The notes: generated from the sequence alone by a model not told the origin. Numbered from the stretch's first letter, positions 1 through 8,262 are shown. The stretch: DNA of 64,000 bases from Bacillota bacterium (GCA_023418475.1 JAEZZO010000009.1:1-64000); one strand, 5' to 3'. A program made the numbers and translations.

Positions 1-116
1 AGAACGCCACTTTCTGTCTTGGATTCATTCATAATATAGTCCAAAGCATGTTTCAGATGATTTGTGATTTTCCCCTTCTTTCCAGCTCCTATATTCATAA
101 TCTTGGTTATCGCCAT
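1..116 (-). CDS. Relaxase (MobA/VirD2-like), N-terminal fragment cut by window edge
   Basis: Only the first 38 codons lie in the window. The ATG at 116-114 is preceded by AAAGGAG at good spacing, and the reading begins MAITKIMNIGAGKKGKITNH. It continues with HALDYIMNESKT, the usual start of the relaxases that nick oriT and pilot the DNA in conjugative elements of Firmicutes. The start overlaps the last 10 bases of the upstream mobC-like gene, which suggests translational coupling. The relaxase call rests on this N-terminal pattern plus context (mobC-like gene, candidate oriT). The catalytic Tyr/His regions cannot be judged fully from this fragment. Confidence 0.75.
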   Translation of the reverse strand, partial: MAITKIMNIGAGKKGKITNHLKHALDYIMNESKTESGV

Positions 117-442
117 AACTGAATCAACTCCTTTAACAAACCTAAAATCACGCCTAATTGTATACACATCTGATCAATTCTGCTCTGTGGAATATATTTA
201 TTTTCATTTGCCCACTTTGCATTCTGATTTACATTCGTAGCAATTCCTGTTATCTGTCGTATAATGTTCTGTCTGTCACGAATATAATCTGCGTCAACAC
301 CACCATGCAGTATTAAGTGTCTGACATATTCACTTTCCGACATGCCAGCCGCCTTTGCACCTTCGGCTAATCTTTGTAGCTCCGATTCCGATAATCGAAT
401 GGTTCTATTTTGTCTTGCCATACCTACTTTTCTCTTCCCCAT
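107..442 (-). CDS. MobC-like relaxosome accessory protein
   Basis: This 111-residue protein has an N-terminal ribbon-helix-helix-like segment (RTIRLSESELQRLAEGAKAA, then GMSESEYVRHLIL). The C-terminal part has the N-V-N-Q-N-A-K motif (ITGIATNVNQNAKWAN) typical of MobC/MbeC-type mobilisation proteins. These proteins bind oriT and help the relaxase melt and nick it. AAGAAGGAGA eight bases before the ATG at 442 supports the start. A second Met (residue 8) is possible but lacks a comparable site. Its stop overlaps the relaxase start, and a candidate oriT lies about 100 bases upstream. The family call is good; exact oriT specificity is unknown. Confidence 0.8.
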   Translation of the reverse strand: MGKRKVGMARQNRTIRLSESELQRLAEGAKAAGMSESEYVRHLILHGGVDADYIRDRQNIIRQITGIATNVNQNAKWANENKYIPQSRIDQMCIQLGVILGLLKELIQLWR

Positions 443-537
443 AATTGTATTCTCCTTCTTGAAATATTTCTTTACGCGCTTTACAACCTGACACTTTTCT
501 CAATGTAAGATAAGTGCTGAGATTTTTTGCAAGATAC

Positions 538-605
538 GGATTTCGCATTGCGAAATCCTGTCGGGCACTGACGCACCCTTATCTTGTTAGGGATTCCATC
601 CCTAA
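538..605 (+). other. oriT: Candidate origin of transfer (oriT) with nick site
   Basis: A perfect 10-base inverted repeat (538-547 and 549-558, one-base centre) runs directly into AATCCTG|T, with the proposed nick between 560 and 561. This fits the YATCCTGY consensus of MOB-P/IncP-type relaxases apart from the first base. A second perfect inverted repeat (587-594 and 598-605) and a third (618-624 and 632-638) follow. The site lies just upstream of a mobC-like gene and a relaxase gene, the usual place for oriT. The repeats and motif are seen directly; the nicking function is inferred. Confidence 0.65.
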
Positions 606-653
606 GACCCTGGTATATTTACAGCCAACGTCTGTAAAAAAAGGCGCAAAAAA

Positions 654-685
654 AGACAGAACAGCACGAAATTTGCCTTCTGTCT
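654..685 (-). terminator. Intrinsic terminator downstream of the ParM/ParR-like genes
   Basis: On the minus strand an 8-bp perfect stem (678-685 with 654-661) is followed by CTTTTTTTGCGCCTTTTTTT. It lies about 150 bases after the stop of the gene at 836-1318 and before the oriT region, so it should separate partition-gene transcription from the mobilisation genes. Confidence 0.6.
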
Positions 686-835
686 CTTTTGCAACCAATG
701 AGGTAAATATGGCTACAAATCTATATTCATTTGTAACCATATCCGTTCTATTATCTTTCCTTAAAATATCTGCTACCAAAATAACTACTAAGTGTAGCTA
801 TTCTTCCATTTCGAGTAACACTCTTGTAACCAAAC

Positions 836-1318
836 CTATCCCATCATTCCAAAATCAAGGAATTCATTTTCCTCAATCTCAAAATCAGATTTCTTACTAA
901 AATCACTAGAATCAAATCCAACTTCTACTCTCGATGGATTTATTTCACTTACAGCATTATCAGTAGGAAACATTCCTGTGGCATTCATTACCGCTGACTG
1001 CCCTATCGCCAGATTATTCTGCAAAGGAATCTGTTGCATACACATCACATAATTCCCGATCAGAGCTGGAAGATTACTGAGCATCCTCTCTTCCACTGAC
1101 TTAACGATTCTGTCTGAAAAAGCATCTTCCTTTTCCCTTGTCTCAAAGTACGGATCTTTCTCCTGCTTCATGCATTTTTCATAATAATCTAGTATCGCAA
1201 GCACAACGAATTTGCTCTGGGACTTGAATTGCCTCTTATCAAGGGCATGTAAAATTTCCCATGCCCTTTTATCTTCCTCTTCTTCCTCGTAGAATCGGAT
1301 ATTCGTATTCCTAATCAT
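836..1318 (-). CDS. ParR-like partner of the element's ParM-like actin (putative)
   Basis: This 160-residue protein follows the ParM-like gene by 57 bases in the same direction. Residues 1-50 (INTRFYEEEEEDKRAWEIL-type start with an acidic run, then SQSKFVVLAILDYYEK) resemble the short ribbon-helix-helix DNA-binding region of ParR-type adaptors. The remainder is unremarkable, with a Met-rich segment and an acidic C-terminus. Known ParR proteins bind centromere repeats and nucleate ParM filaments. The functional call is inferred mainly from position and the N-terminal pattern; no clear centromere-like iteron cluster was seen nearby. It could instead be an uncharacterised element protein. Confidence 0.5.
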   Translation of the reverse strand: MIRNTNIRFYEEEEEDKRAWEILHALDKRQFKSQSKFVVLAILDYYEKCMKQEKDPYFETREKEDAFSDRIVKSVEERMLSNLPALIGNYVMCMQQIPLQNNLAIGQSAVMNATGMFPTDNAVSEINPSRVEVGFDSSDFSKKSDFEIEENEFLDFGMMG

Positions 1319-1375
1319 TGAAAACTCCTTTCTCGCAAGATTTTAACCATATCAATTTATCAAAAACATTTCTGA

Positions 1376-2308
1376 TTAACGATTCTGGTTTTGTCTGCGA
1401 AGTCCCATATAACAGTAATACTCGTACCCTTTTGCCGTTGCACAGATATCTGTGATGAAGAAGGTCTTATCTGGATTATACTCTCCAACGGTTTCCACCA
1501 GTTTATGACCACCACCCATAATATGCAGATTCATAAGCTTGTCGTTATATTCATAATCTTTCAACTTCGCAAATATTTCAGCCACATAATCTGCTGCTGC
1601 GTTTATGATCAAGGAATTATACGGTTCATCTACTTTTGTTACTCCCGTTCTTAGAAAACGCTCAATCACATCATCCATAAGATTGGTGCCTGTCTCATCC
1701 AGTACCTTGTTGCGAATTCGAATTGCACATTGATTGACTCCAAATTTCTCTGTCCAAGATTTATTCTCCATTGCCCTTCTATCATTGAGATACATGATGT
1801 TCATGGTTCCATTTCCAATATCAACGAGCATATTAATTCCAGTAAATTCTATTAATGTCTCTGCCACAGCAGAATAGCACTGTGGCATTACGGTGCAATC
1901 GACAATCTCTACCAGATATTTCTTCTCACGATATTCAAAATCCACATAGCGATTGCGAAGCAGATACGTCTTAAACGATTCTCTTTGTGCCTTTACCCAT
2001 TTCAGCGGAAGTCCTACTGCCAGATGAATCTTTGCCTCATGCAATCCTCGAAGTTCCAGTTCTTTCGCAATCGCAGCCAGCGTCAGGATATAATAATCAT
2101 CGTCCGCAATCTTGTCTGCCAAAAAGCTTTTATGCCCTTCTGATATTACATAATATTTATCTTCATATTTCACATAATCTTTGCTAAAAATCGGCGCTGT
2201 TTCACTTGCTTCGGCGGATGCTTTGAAGCAAAAATGCGCTGTCTTAATGTTGCCGTAACCGTGGTCACAGCCAATAATTAAAGTTCCATTCATATTATAA
2301 TCTCTCAT
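1376..2308 (-). CDS. ParM/StbA-like actin ATPase of the conjugative element
   Basis: This is an actin-like segregation ATPase of about 310 residues. Visible nucleotide-binding motifs are phosphate-1 IIGCDHGYGNIKTAH near the N-terminus, phosphate-2 LVDIGNGTMNIM mid-protein, and the adenosine motif LHIMGGGHKL near the C-terminus. The ATG at 2308 has AAAGGAG at proper spacing and puts phosphate-1 about 12 residues in, as usual for ParM. An in-frame ATG at 2410 also has GGGAGGG upstream and would add 34 residues of unusual sequence, so a longer form is possible. It probably stabilises the excised circular form of the element, working with the next gene. Confidence 0.8.
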   Translation of the reverse strand: MRDYNMNGTLIIGCDHGYGNIKTAHFCFKASAEASETAPIFSKDYVKYEDKYYVISEGHKSFLADKIADDDYYILTLAAIAKELELRGLHEAKIHLAVGLPLKWVKAQRESFKTYLLRNRYVDFEYREKKYLVEIVDCTVMPQCYSAVAETLIEFTGINMLVDIGNGTMNIMYLNDRRAMENKSWTEKFGVNQCAIRIRNKVLDETGTNLMDDVIERFLRTGVTKVDEPYNSLIINAAADYVAEIFAKLKDYEYNDKLMNLHIMGGGHKLVETVGEYNPDKTFFITDICATAKGYEYYCYMGLRRQNQNR

Positions 2309-2425
2309 TCGTTCTTCTCCTTTACCATTTAGTGTTGTTGTAGTTTCTGTTTGCTTTGGTATTCCCATAAAATAATTCTGATTTCCCGCTATTCTTGCGT
2401 TGCCACTCATAAAAAATCCCTCCCA

Positions 2426-2806
2426 TTAGTGAAACTGATTTACAATGTCTTGAAATATAACTTCTTCCGCTATTCGTTTGGCTTCTTCCCGAAGTCTCCA
2501 CATTTCCATGGTGGAACTGCAATCTTTAGGCGGATGGCTCTTTAAATACTTCTCAGTAATCGAATCCAGCAATTGATATGCTTCCTCATCAATCTCAATT
2601 GCTTTTGTCATTAATTTTCCAAATCGATATAAATGACGATACCGAGCTGAATGATTCTCTTTCATAAAATTCATCCAAAGATGTCCATACTTTCCTACAT
2701 GAATTGGTTCTTGTATTTCTACCTCTGCAATTACTGGATATAATAATCCTTCTCGTTCTTCATAACGAACTCCCATGGAATCAAATAATGATTTCTCTTC
2801 ACTCAT
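2426..2806 (-). CDS. TnpV-family transposon-encoded protein
   Basis: This 126-residue protein has the TnpV pattern: an N-terminal KSLFDSMGVRYEEREGLLYP segment, a central HVGKYGHLWMNFMKENHSA region, and a C-terminal charged helix ending in VNQFH. TnpV proteins were first noted on Tn4451 and are common in mobilisable and conjugative elements of Clostridia. Their biochemical role is not known. It sits between parB and the ParM-like gene with short gaps (14 and about 15 bases to the neighbouring reading frames), so it is probably cotranscribed with them. Confidence 0.7.
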   Translation of the reverse strand: MSEEKSLFDSMGVRYEEREGLLYPVIAEVEIQEPIHVGKYGHLWMNFMKENHSARYRHLYRFGKLMTKAIEIDEEAYQLLDSITEKYLKSHPPKDCSSTMEMWRLREEAKRIAEEVIFQDIVNQFH

Positions 2807-2820
2807 AATAATTACCTTCC

Positions 2821-3828
2821 CTACTTCTCCATTGTCTTTGCTTTATTTAGGCTCCATTCTTTCACAAGCTTTTCAATCAGTTCCACTTTCTGTTTTGGTG
2901 TAAAATCAGATGGAAAATAACCTTCTAATGAATCAGCGTAAATCTTTAGCTTTTCCCTCTGATTTGGTTTTTCTTCCCCAAGAATTTCATAAAGCATATC
3001 CATATCTAATTTTCCTGACTGGCTCATCCGTTTCATTCGATTTGCTTGCGATAATGATGGAATGACCTGCTCCAGTTCCATAACTGCATGAAGCTCATAC
3101 TGTTCTTCTTCTGACAGATAAGACAGTTCTACTGCGGACCGAAATGCCAGTTTTTCTTCATCCACCATATCCAAAATCCTTGGTATCAGATTGGTAAGGC
3201 GAATATATCTGGCGATCTGATTTCTGCTTTCTCCAATCTGACTCGCTAGCATTTCATCTGCCCGTCCTCTTGGTTGTTCTTGTGTCAAGGGTTGACTTCC
3301 TAATTGCCATTTACCTGAATCATCATAAGAACAAACCAACTGATTCAATTCCAAAGTAGGATTTTCTAACTTCGTCCCCACTGGGGACAAAGTTCCATCT
3401 TGAAACAAATCATTTCTCTTTCCCTGTTGCTTCATTGCCTCCAACTTCATTTTATAAGCAAATGCCTTTTCACTAGGTCTGATATGCTCTCTTTGCAAAT
3501 TACTATCGATCATAGCAATTGTGGCTTCTGCATCATCCATCTGCATAACCATGACAGGAACCGTATCAACACCAGCCCATTCACAGGCAGCTTTTCTCCT
3601 ATGACCTGCAATAATCTCATACCCTTCTCCATCAGGATTAGGTCTAACAATCAGCGGAACCAATACTCCCTTTTCTTCAATACTTTTGGATAATTCAAAC
3701 AACTGCATATCATGCTCCACCCGAAACGGATGTCCTTTAAACTCATTCAATTCACTAATTTTGACGTTTCCCGTCTGTAATTCCTGTTCGTTGTTCCATA
3801 ATGAACACAATTCCTTTGATTTCTTCAT
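2821..3828 (-). CDS. ParB/Noc-family DNA-binding protein of the conjugative element
   Basis: This 335-residue ParB-type protein has an N-terminal ParB/Srx domain (residues about 20-115) with GYEIIAGHRRKAACEWAG, containing the GHRR box of the CTP-binding fold, followed by NLQREHIRPSEKAFAY. A helix-turn-helix follows (ESRNQIARYIRLTNLIPRIL). Between them lies a loop of about 50 residues (about 135-185) rich in Asn, Gln and Pro, longer than in chromosomal ParB. AGGAGGA before the ATG at 3828 is strong. No ParA gene is seen in the window. It is the first gene of the element operon next to the boundary and may act in partition or regulation. Confidence 0.85.
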   Translation of the reverse strand: MKKSKELCSLWNNEQELQTGNVKISELNEFKGHPFRVEHDMQLFELSKSIEEKGVLVPLIVRPNPDGEGYEIIAGHRRKAACEWAGVDTVPVMVMQMDDAEATIAMIDSNLQREHIRPSEKAFAYKMKLEAMKQQGKRNDLFQDGTLSPVGTKLENPTLELNQLVCSYDDSGKWQLGSQPLTQEQPRGRADEMLASQIGESRNQIARYIRLTNLIPRILDMVDEEKLAFRSAVELSYLSEEEQYELHAVMELEQVIPSLSQANRMKRMSQSGKLDMDMLYEILGEEKPNQREKLKIYADSLEGYFPSDFTPKQKVELIEKLVKEWSLNKAKTMEK

Positions 3829-3880
3829 CTTCTCATTCCTCCTATTGTCGTAGGTGTCATGTGAAAACTGGCAAAAAAAG

Positions 3881-3926
3881 AAGACCGCCTGCCTTCACAT
3901 CAAAGATGTTGAAAACAAGCGGTCTT
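3881..3926 (-). terminator. Terminator or attenuator upstream of element parB
   Basis: Arms 3881-3888 and 3919-3926 pair perfectly and extend to about 11 bp with one mismatch, with a loop of about 30 bases. On the minus strand the stem is followed by CTTCTTTTTTTGCC. It lies between the element boundary and parB, so it could block read-through from rlmD or work as an attenuator in the parB leader. Confidence 0.5.
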
Positions 3927-4120
3927 TCGACTTTTTCTTATGAAGTTGTTGATGGTTTATTTTACTGAAATAATCAAATTTATGAACGATATATTTTTGT
4001 GTCCACTCATACCAGTTCTATAACTACTGAGACTTTAATCTCGTTCGAAATCTCTTTTTTTCTTCCAAAATTCGATTTCCCAGTGAACTTAAAAACCCTC
4101 GCAAAGTGCGTAAATTCAAG

Positions 4121-4165
4121 GATTTCTACAAATTCACCCTTTGTAGACAACAGACGGTCTCGACG
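4121..4165. other. Integration junction of the conjugative element in rlmD (attachment site)
   Basis: The RlmD reading frame is normal through HVETV and then switches to a short foreign tail (CCLQRVNL) and a TAG at 4128-4126. Related proteins continue after HVETV with VVLLS-type sequence. A perfect 8-base inverted repeat (4125-4132 and 4140-4147) overlaps the new stop codon and may be the recombinase-recognised end. The other junction lies left of the window, so the core cannot be defined by direct-repeat comparison. That rlmD/rumA is a repeated insertion target of conjugative elements in Firmicutes is prior knowledge. Confidence 0.65.
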
Positions 4166-5631
4166 TGTACCGTCTCCGGAAACATATCCACCGCGCACAC
4201 CTTTTCCACCTCATACCCTCTAGCTTGCAATACCTCCAAATCGCGTACAAGCGAAGTCGGTTTACAAGAAATATACACAATCCTGTCAACACCAAAGTTA
4301 ATTATCTTATCCAATGCCTTCGGATGTATCCCATCTCTTGGCGGATCGAGTACAATGATATCCGGTTTCTCCTCCAGAGAATCAATCACCTTAAGGACAT
4401 CACCTGCAATAAATTCACAATTACACAGACCGTTTAAGGCTGCATTTTCTCTGGCGGCGGCAACTGCTTCCTCAACTATCTCTACTCCTGTTACCCTGCT
4501 TGCGACCGGTGCCAGTAACTGCGCAATTGTACCTGTGCCGCTGTATAGATCGAAAATCCGTTTCTGATTGGTATCTCCCACATACTCTCTCACCTTGGAA
4601 TATAATACCTCCGCGCCGAGGGAATTCGTCTGAAAGAAAGAGAAAGTTGATATTTTGAATCTCAGACCAAGTAATTCTTCATAAATATAATCTCTTCCAT
4701 AAAGTATCTCCATATGGTCACTTTTTACAACATCCGCCGGACTGTCATTATAGGTATGAAGGATACCGGTTATTCTTCCATTCAAAGGAAGCTGCAGTAA
4801 TTGCGCTGCCAGCTTTGTAAAAATATCTCCCTGAAGAATACTTTCTGATGCACTTTCTTCTAAATCCACCACTTGCCCCTGCGTATCATTCACTATCGTT
4901 TCTTTATTGATACCATCATCCATCCTACCGCATTCGGAACTAGCCTTCGTGTACCCTGCTGCCTCGATCGCTTCCTCTTGCGTCGTTGTAATAATATTAA
5001 TCAGAATTTCCTGTGACTTCACAGCCTTCCGGACAAGTAAATGACGCAAATATCCCTTGTGCGTTAGCTTATGAAAATAATCCGCTCCCAGCTCAGTGCA
5101 ATAGGTCAATACGTTTTCCAGTATCAGATTGTAATCTGTATCTACAATGTGGCAGTCGTCCACTGTGATAATATCATGAAAACTTCCCTTTTTGTGCAAT
5201 CCTAATGCCAATGGACCATTCTTATATTCATCTCCGAAGGAGAATTCCATCTTATTGCGATAGCCCCATTCTACAGGACTTTCCAAAATTCCTTCGAAAT
5301 CATATTCTGAGCACACCTGATCTACAAGCCTTTTTACCTGGTCACGCTTCATTTCAAGCTGACTTTGATATGACATAGTCTGATAGCTGCAGCCTCCACA
5401 TTTACCGAAGCTTTTACAGGCAGACTCCCTGTTCTCAAGAGGTGATTTTTCTAATACCTTTATCAGTTTTCCTTCTGATTTTCCGCTTCTGGCCTTATTG
5501 ATGGAAAAGCTTATCTTCTGTCCGGGCATACAGTTCTTGATCACTGCTTTCTCATAGTCGATTTCTACAATTCCCTTATTGGGAAAATCTATTCTGTTTA
5601 CAATACCTTCATAAATTTGTCCTTTTTTCAT
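4126..5631 (-). CDS. rlmD: 23S rRNA (uracil-5-)-methyltransferase RlmD/RlmCD-like, 3' end altered by element
   Basis: This enzyme makes 5-methyluridine in 23S rRNA. It has an N-terminal TRAM domain (about 1-60) and 4Fe-4S cysteines at about 72, 78, 81 and 160 (ACKSFGKCGGC, VDDCHIVD). The SAM site is FDLYSGTGTIAQLL, followed by VLDPPRDGIHPKAL and the catalytic Cys in YISCKPTSLVRDL. The frame opens upstream with a TTG at 5673; the ATG at 5631 (AAGGA before it, start MKKGQIYEGIV) fits the family better. The last eight residues come from the inserted element, but all catalytic motifs are upstream of the junction, so activity is probably kept. Confidence 0.9.
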   Translation of the reverse strand: MKKGQIYEGIVNRIDFPNKGIVEIDYEKAVIKNCMPGQKISFSINKARSGKSEGKLIKVLEKSPLENRESACKSFGKCGGCSYQTMSYQSQLEMKRDQVKRLVDQVCSEYDFEGILESPVEWGYRNKMEFSFGDEYKNGPLALGLHKKGSFHDIITVDDCHIVDTDYNLILENVLTYCTELGADYFHKLTHKGYLRHLLVRKAVKSQEILINIITTTQEEAIEAAGYTKASSECGRMDDGINKETIVNDTQGQVVDLEESASESILQGDIFTKLAAQLLQLPLNGRITGILHTYNDSPADVVKSDHMEILYGRDYIYEELLGLRFKISTFSFFQTNSLGAEVLYSKVREYVGDTNQKRIFDLYSGTGTIAQLLAPVASRVTGVEIVEEAVAAARENAALNGLCNCEFIAGDVLKVIDSLEEKPDIIVLDPPRDGIHPKALDKIINFGVDRIVYISCKPTSLVRDLEVLQARGYEVEKVCAVDMFPETVHVETVCCLQRVNL

Positions 5632-5750
5632 CCATTCCTTGGGCTGTGTGAAAACTCCCCATCCTCCTATCAAATCTTAATAATTTAAACTTTTTAATAC
5701 TATGATTAGATCGACAAAAAACTAAATTCATTTACCGTATATATAAATAT

Positions 5751-5842
5751 ATCTATCTTCATTTAGCGCAGACCGGGCCTCTTCTGTTTGCCTGTATTTG
5801 GTAATCAGGAGAGATTAAAGGTAAATTCAAATGAAGATAGAT
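5751..5842. repeat. Perfect 14-bp inverted repeat in the rlmD upstream gap
   Basis: Arms 5751-5764 and 5829-5842 are perfectly complementary over 14 bases with a 64-base spacer. An additional outer pair TTTACC/GGTAAA is seen at 5731-5736 and 5820-5825. The gap between rlmD and the phosphatase gene (about 5640-5981) holds no other recognisable feature. It may be a structured RNA, terminator pair or small mobile remnant. Confidence 0.5.
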
Positions 5843-5981
5843 GCACTCATATCCATTTTCATATCCCAACTCAGGCTTTGGTCGGCTAATTCATATTATA
5901 AAACAATCTATATCTTGTCTATTTCTGTTAATCACTAATAAAATTCTCAACTAATCCATGATAAATTTTATTAACCCGCTA

Positions 5982-6512
5982 CTATGATACCTCATAGCTC
6001 TTTAACTCACAGTTTTTTAAACTGAACGCCGCAAAAACCTCGTTTTCAACATCCGAGAAATAGGTATTTATAACCCTGCAGATACCATTATGGGTTACAA
6101 TCAGGATCGTTCTGTCAGGATATTTTTCCTGTATTTCATCCAATAAATTATAGACCCTCTGTGCCACCTTAAGAAAAGATTCACCCTCCGGATAACGGCT
6201 GAAGAACTTCCTCTTCTCCGCCTGGTATGTCGCATTACCTCTGTCAATTCCTTCATAGATACCAAAGTTCATTTCTATGAGCCTATTATCATACATCAAT
6301 TCGATTTCATTTTTCTCAGCAATTATTTCTGCCGTCCTGGCTGCTCTCATAAGCGGTGAAGCGATGATTAAATCAATCTCTTGCGGTAGTTCGGCTGCGA
6401 TGCTTTCCGCCTGTCGGATACCCTTCTCATTTAAAGGAATATCTGTCGTCCCAAGAATTCTGTTTTCTCTATTCCATTCTGTCTCGCCGTGGCGTGTAAC
6501 ATATAGCTTCAT
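5982..6512 (-). CDS. Histidine phosphatase, phosphoglycerate mutase-like
   Basis: This 176-residue protein is of the histidine phosphatase superfamily. The phosphate-accepting motif is at the extreme N-terminus (YVTRHGETEWN). SPLMRAARTAEI, the acidic NFGIYEG and the second catalytic His in VTHNGICR follow. GGAGGAAATTAT before the ATG at 6512 makes this start better than the upstream in-frame Met at 6545. Such proteins include alpha-ribazole phosphatases, sugar-phosphate phosphatases and cofactor-dependent mutases. The short length and lack of mutase-specific insertions favour a phosphatase; the substrate cannot be assigned. No operon partner is evident. Confidence 0.85.
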   Translation of the reverse strand: MKLYVTRHGETEWNRENRILGTTDIPLNEKGIRQAESIAAELPQEIDLIIASPLMRAARTAEIIAEKNEIELMYDNRLIEMNFGIYEGIDRGNATYQAEKRKFFSRYPEGESFLKVAQRVYNLLDEIQEKYPDRTILIVTHNGICRVINTYFSDVENEVFAAFSLKNCELKSYEVS

Positions 6513-6803
6513 ATAATTTCCTCCGTAAGCTTGTATCATCGACATGAAACAAACGATCTATTCCTAATCACTATTCATAATGTTCTGGTCGATTATAACA
6601 TCCCCAAGGAAACTATTCAATCTCTTAATGAGTTTCGGGCGATAAATTAAAAGGAAAGCATATAATAAATTAATACTACATAATGGCTTCTCCGGAGTGT
6701 CTTATCGTTAATGAATAGTCCGGCGTCTCTATGCCATACCAGTATGTGAGACTGAAATAATGCCGCATAAAATCATGCACCTTTCAAGATTATGAAATAA
6801 AAG

Positions 6804-7191
6804 GGAGAATTAATTCAAAAAGGATATGCAACAAAGCCTAGAGGCTGTTATAACCTATCAAAGCAGATTTGAAAATACAAAAGAAGGATTAAGCAACAAT
6901 GACCTGGAAGCCGCCTTTACTCTTTCAAAAGAACCACAGGATTCCATGGTGATTGCAACTCCACTTTATCAAAGCAAAAAGAATTTTAATATAGCCAGAA
7001 AATAATTGGAATGACCGCAGAAGGTAATGTGCAAATTCATGGCCGTAACACTGTGTTCTCACCACTTAATTCCTTTGGTCTTCTGGATTGGGAGCGGGGT
7101 ATCTGGCCCTATAAAACAACCTGGTACTGGAGTGCCTGCCAGGGTATATGCCGTTCTGGATGACGGCACAATAATTTATCTTAAAGATTGA
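6804..7191 (+). pseudogene. Decayed DUF2804-family gene
   Basis: Fragments of a DUF2804-type protein can be read in more than one plus-strand frame. From 6826 a frame ends TPLYQSKKNFNIARK at a stop at 7003-7005. Shifting frame there gives KIIGMTAEG and then NSFGLLDWERGIWPYKTTWY, the family's hallmark motif. A third frame ends with ARVYAVLDDGTIIYLKD and a TGA at 7189-7191. The intact family is roughly 300 residues or more, so there are both frameshifts and internal loss. The 3' end overlaps the convergent gene at 7176. The gap 6513-6803 shows nothing else. Confidence 0.7.
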
Positions 7192-8120
7192 TATCCAATA
7201 ATTTCAGCAAGATGTTTCATGTTTGGCATATCAATGCCAAAAGAAGTGCCGCTCTCATAAATCTCTTTAAAATTATCTACCATCTCATCAATACTATCCA
7301 CTGCATGGGAAGTATATCTCTTCATCACAGGATTTTTGGCAAAATTAAGCCGAAACATAGGATAAAGAAGAAACAGGGGCATTGACATCATTTTTACATC
7401 ATCATAGCTTTTTAAATCCACACCTCTTCTTTCACATATTTTGTAGCACTCCCTCATCGCTTTGAACGATACTTTCACAAGCTTTTTATCCTTCAGCAGA
7501 AGATCCATATCATGGTACTTTTGAAGAGCTGCGCCAAGCGGTGCCGAGCCAACATTATGCACCCATAGCCAATGGAGAGGGTTTTCTTCTATCTTTGGAA
7601 TAATGTCACAGCTTCGAAATGTATTATTCACACTTTCTAGTAGTGTCTGCTGTTCTGGACAGACTGCCCCCAGCATTATATCATCCCCCAAATTAGCCCA
7701 CAGCTGATTTTCACGAAAGGTTCCTCCACCTCCTGCATATCCCAGAATGTAATGGCTTTTACCAAGTATTTTCTCAAATTCATCAGACATGTTCCAGTCT
7801 AGCGTCATAATAAGGTAATTTGCACTTGGAGCCTGCATTGACAGCGTTTTTAACACCCCCAGAAGCTGAAGGCTTTTGACGGGAACTATAATTAAATCAT
7901 AGTCAGCAGCCGCTTTTGCAACGCAGTGGTAGGTATAGTTACCGTTTGTATTCCGCTGTTTTTTTTCTTTTCGCTCATCGATGATGTCAAGTGAAATCAT
8001 CTTTTGATCCATAAGCTTTAGCTTCTCCTCACGCACATAATGAAAAACATTATGCTTTTGTGATAGCGCATAACCATACAAAGATCCAATTATTCCTGTA
8101 CCAACTACTAAAATCTTCAT
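7176..8120 (-). CDS. Ketopantoate reductase-like (PanE/ApbA family) oxidoreductase
   Basis: This 314-residue protein has an N-terminal Rossmann segment MKILVVGTGIIGSLYGYAL and the following YDLIIVPVKSLQ strand seen in PanE/ApbA proteins, with a helical C-terminal domain. The GGGGTFRENQL stretch differs from biosynthetic PanE, and no pantothenate genes are near. It follows a TetR regulator by about 140 bases in the same direction, behind one promoter-operator, which suggests an inducible accessory dehydrogenase rather than a housekeeping PanE. AAGGAAGGTTATTAT supports the ATG at 8120. Substrate unknown. Confidence 0.75.
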   Translation of the reverse strand: MKILVVGTGIIGSLYGYALSQKHNVFHYVREEKLKLMDQKMISLDIIDERKEKKQRNTNGNYTYHCVAKAAADYDLIIVPVKSLQLLGVLKTLSMQAPSANYLIMTLDWNMSDEFEKILGKSHYILGYAGGGGTFRENQLWANLGDDIMLGAVCPEQQTLLESVNNTFRSCDIIPKIEENPLHWLWVHNVGSAPLGAALQKYHDMDLLLKDKKLVKVSFKAMRECYKICERRGVDLKSYDDVKMMSMPLFLLYPMFRLNFAKNPVMKRYTSHAVDSIDEMVDNFKEIYESGTSFGIDMPNMKHLAEIIGYQSLR

Positions 8121-8262
8121 ATAATAACCTTCCTTTCTGTAAAACCTGCCAGCTATATGCCACAGGTATAAAATAATTTGTAAAATTGATTATTGCACTT
8201 AACTATATGTAAACTTAAGTCTCAATCTTGTCTAACTCTTAATATTTTAGAACACTACCTTC

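Noticed and set aside
514..900. Open frame on the plus strand across the oriT region
   Set aside because: It runs through inverted repeats and a terminator, antisense to the ParR-like gene end, has no ribosome site and no protein-like pattern.
4106..4567. Plus-strand open frame opposite rlmD
   Set aside because: It is the antisense shadow of the strongly supported rlmD frame.
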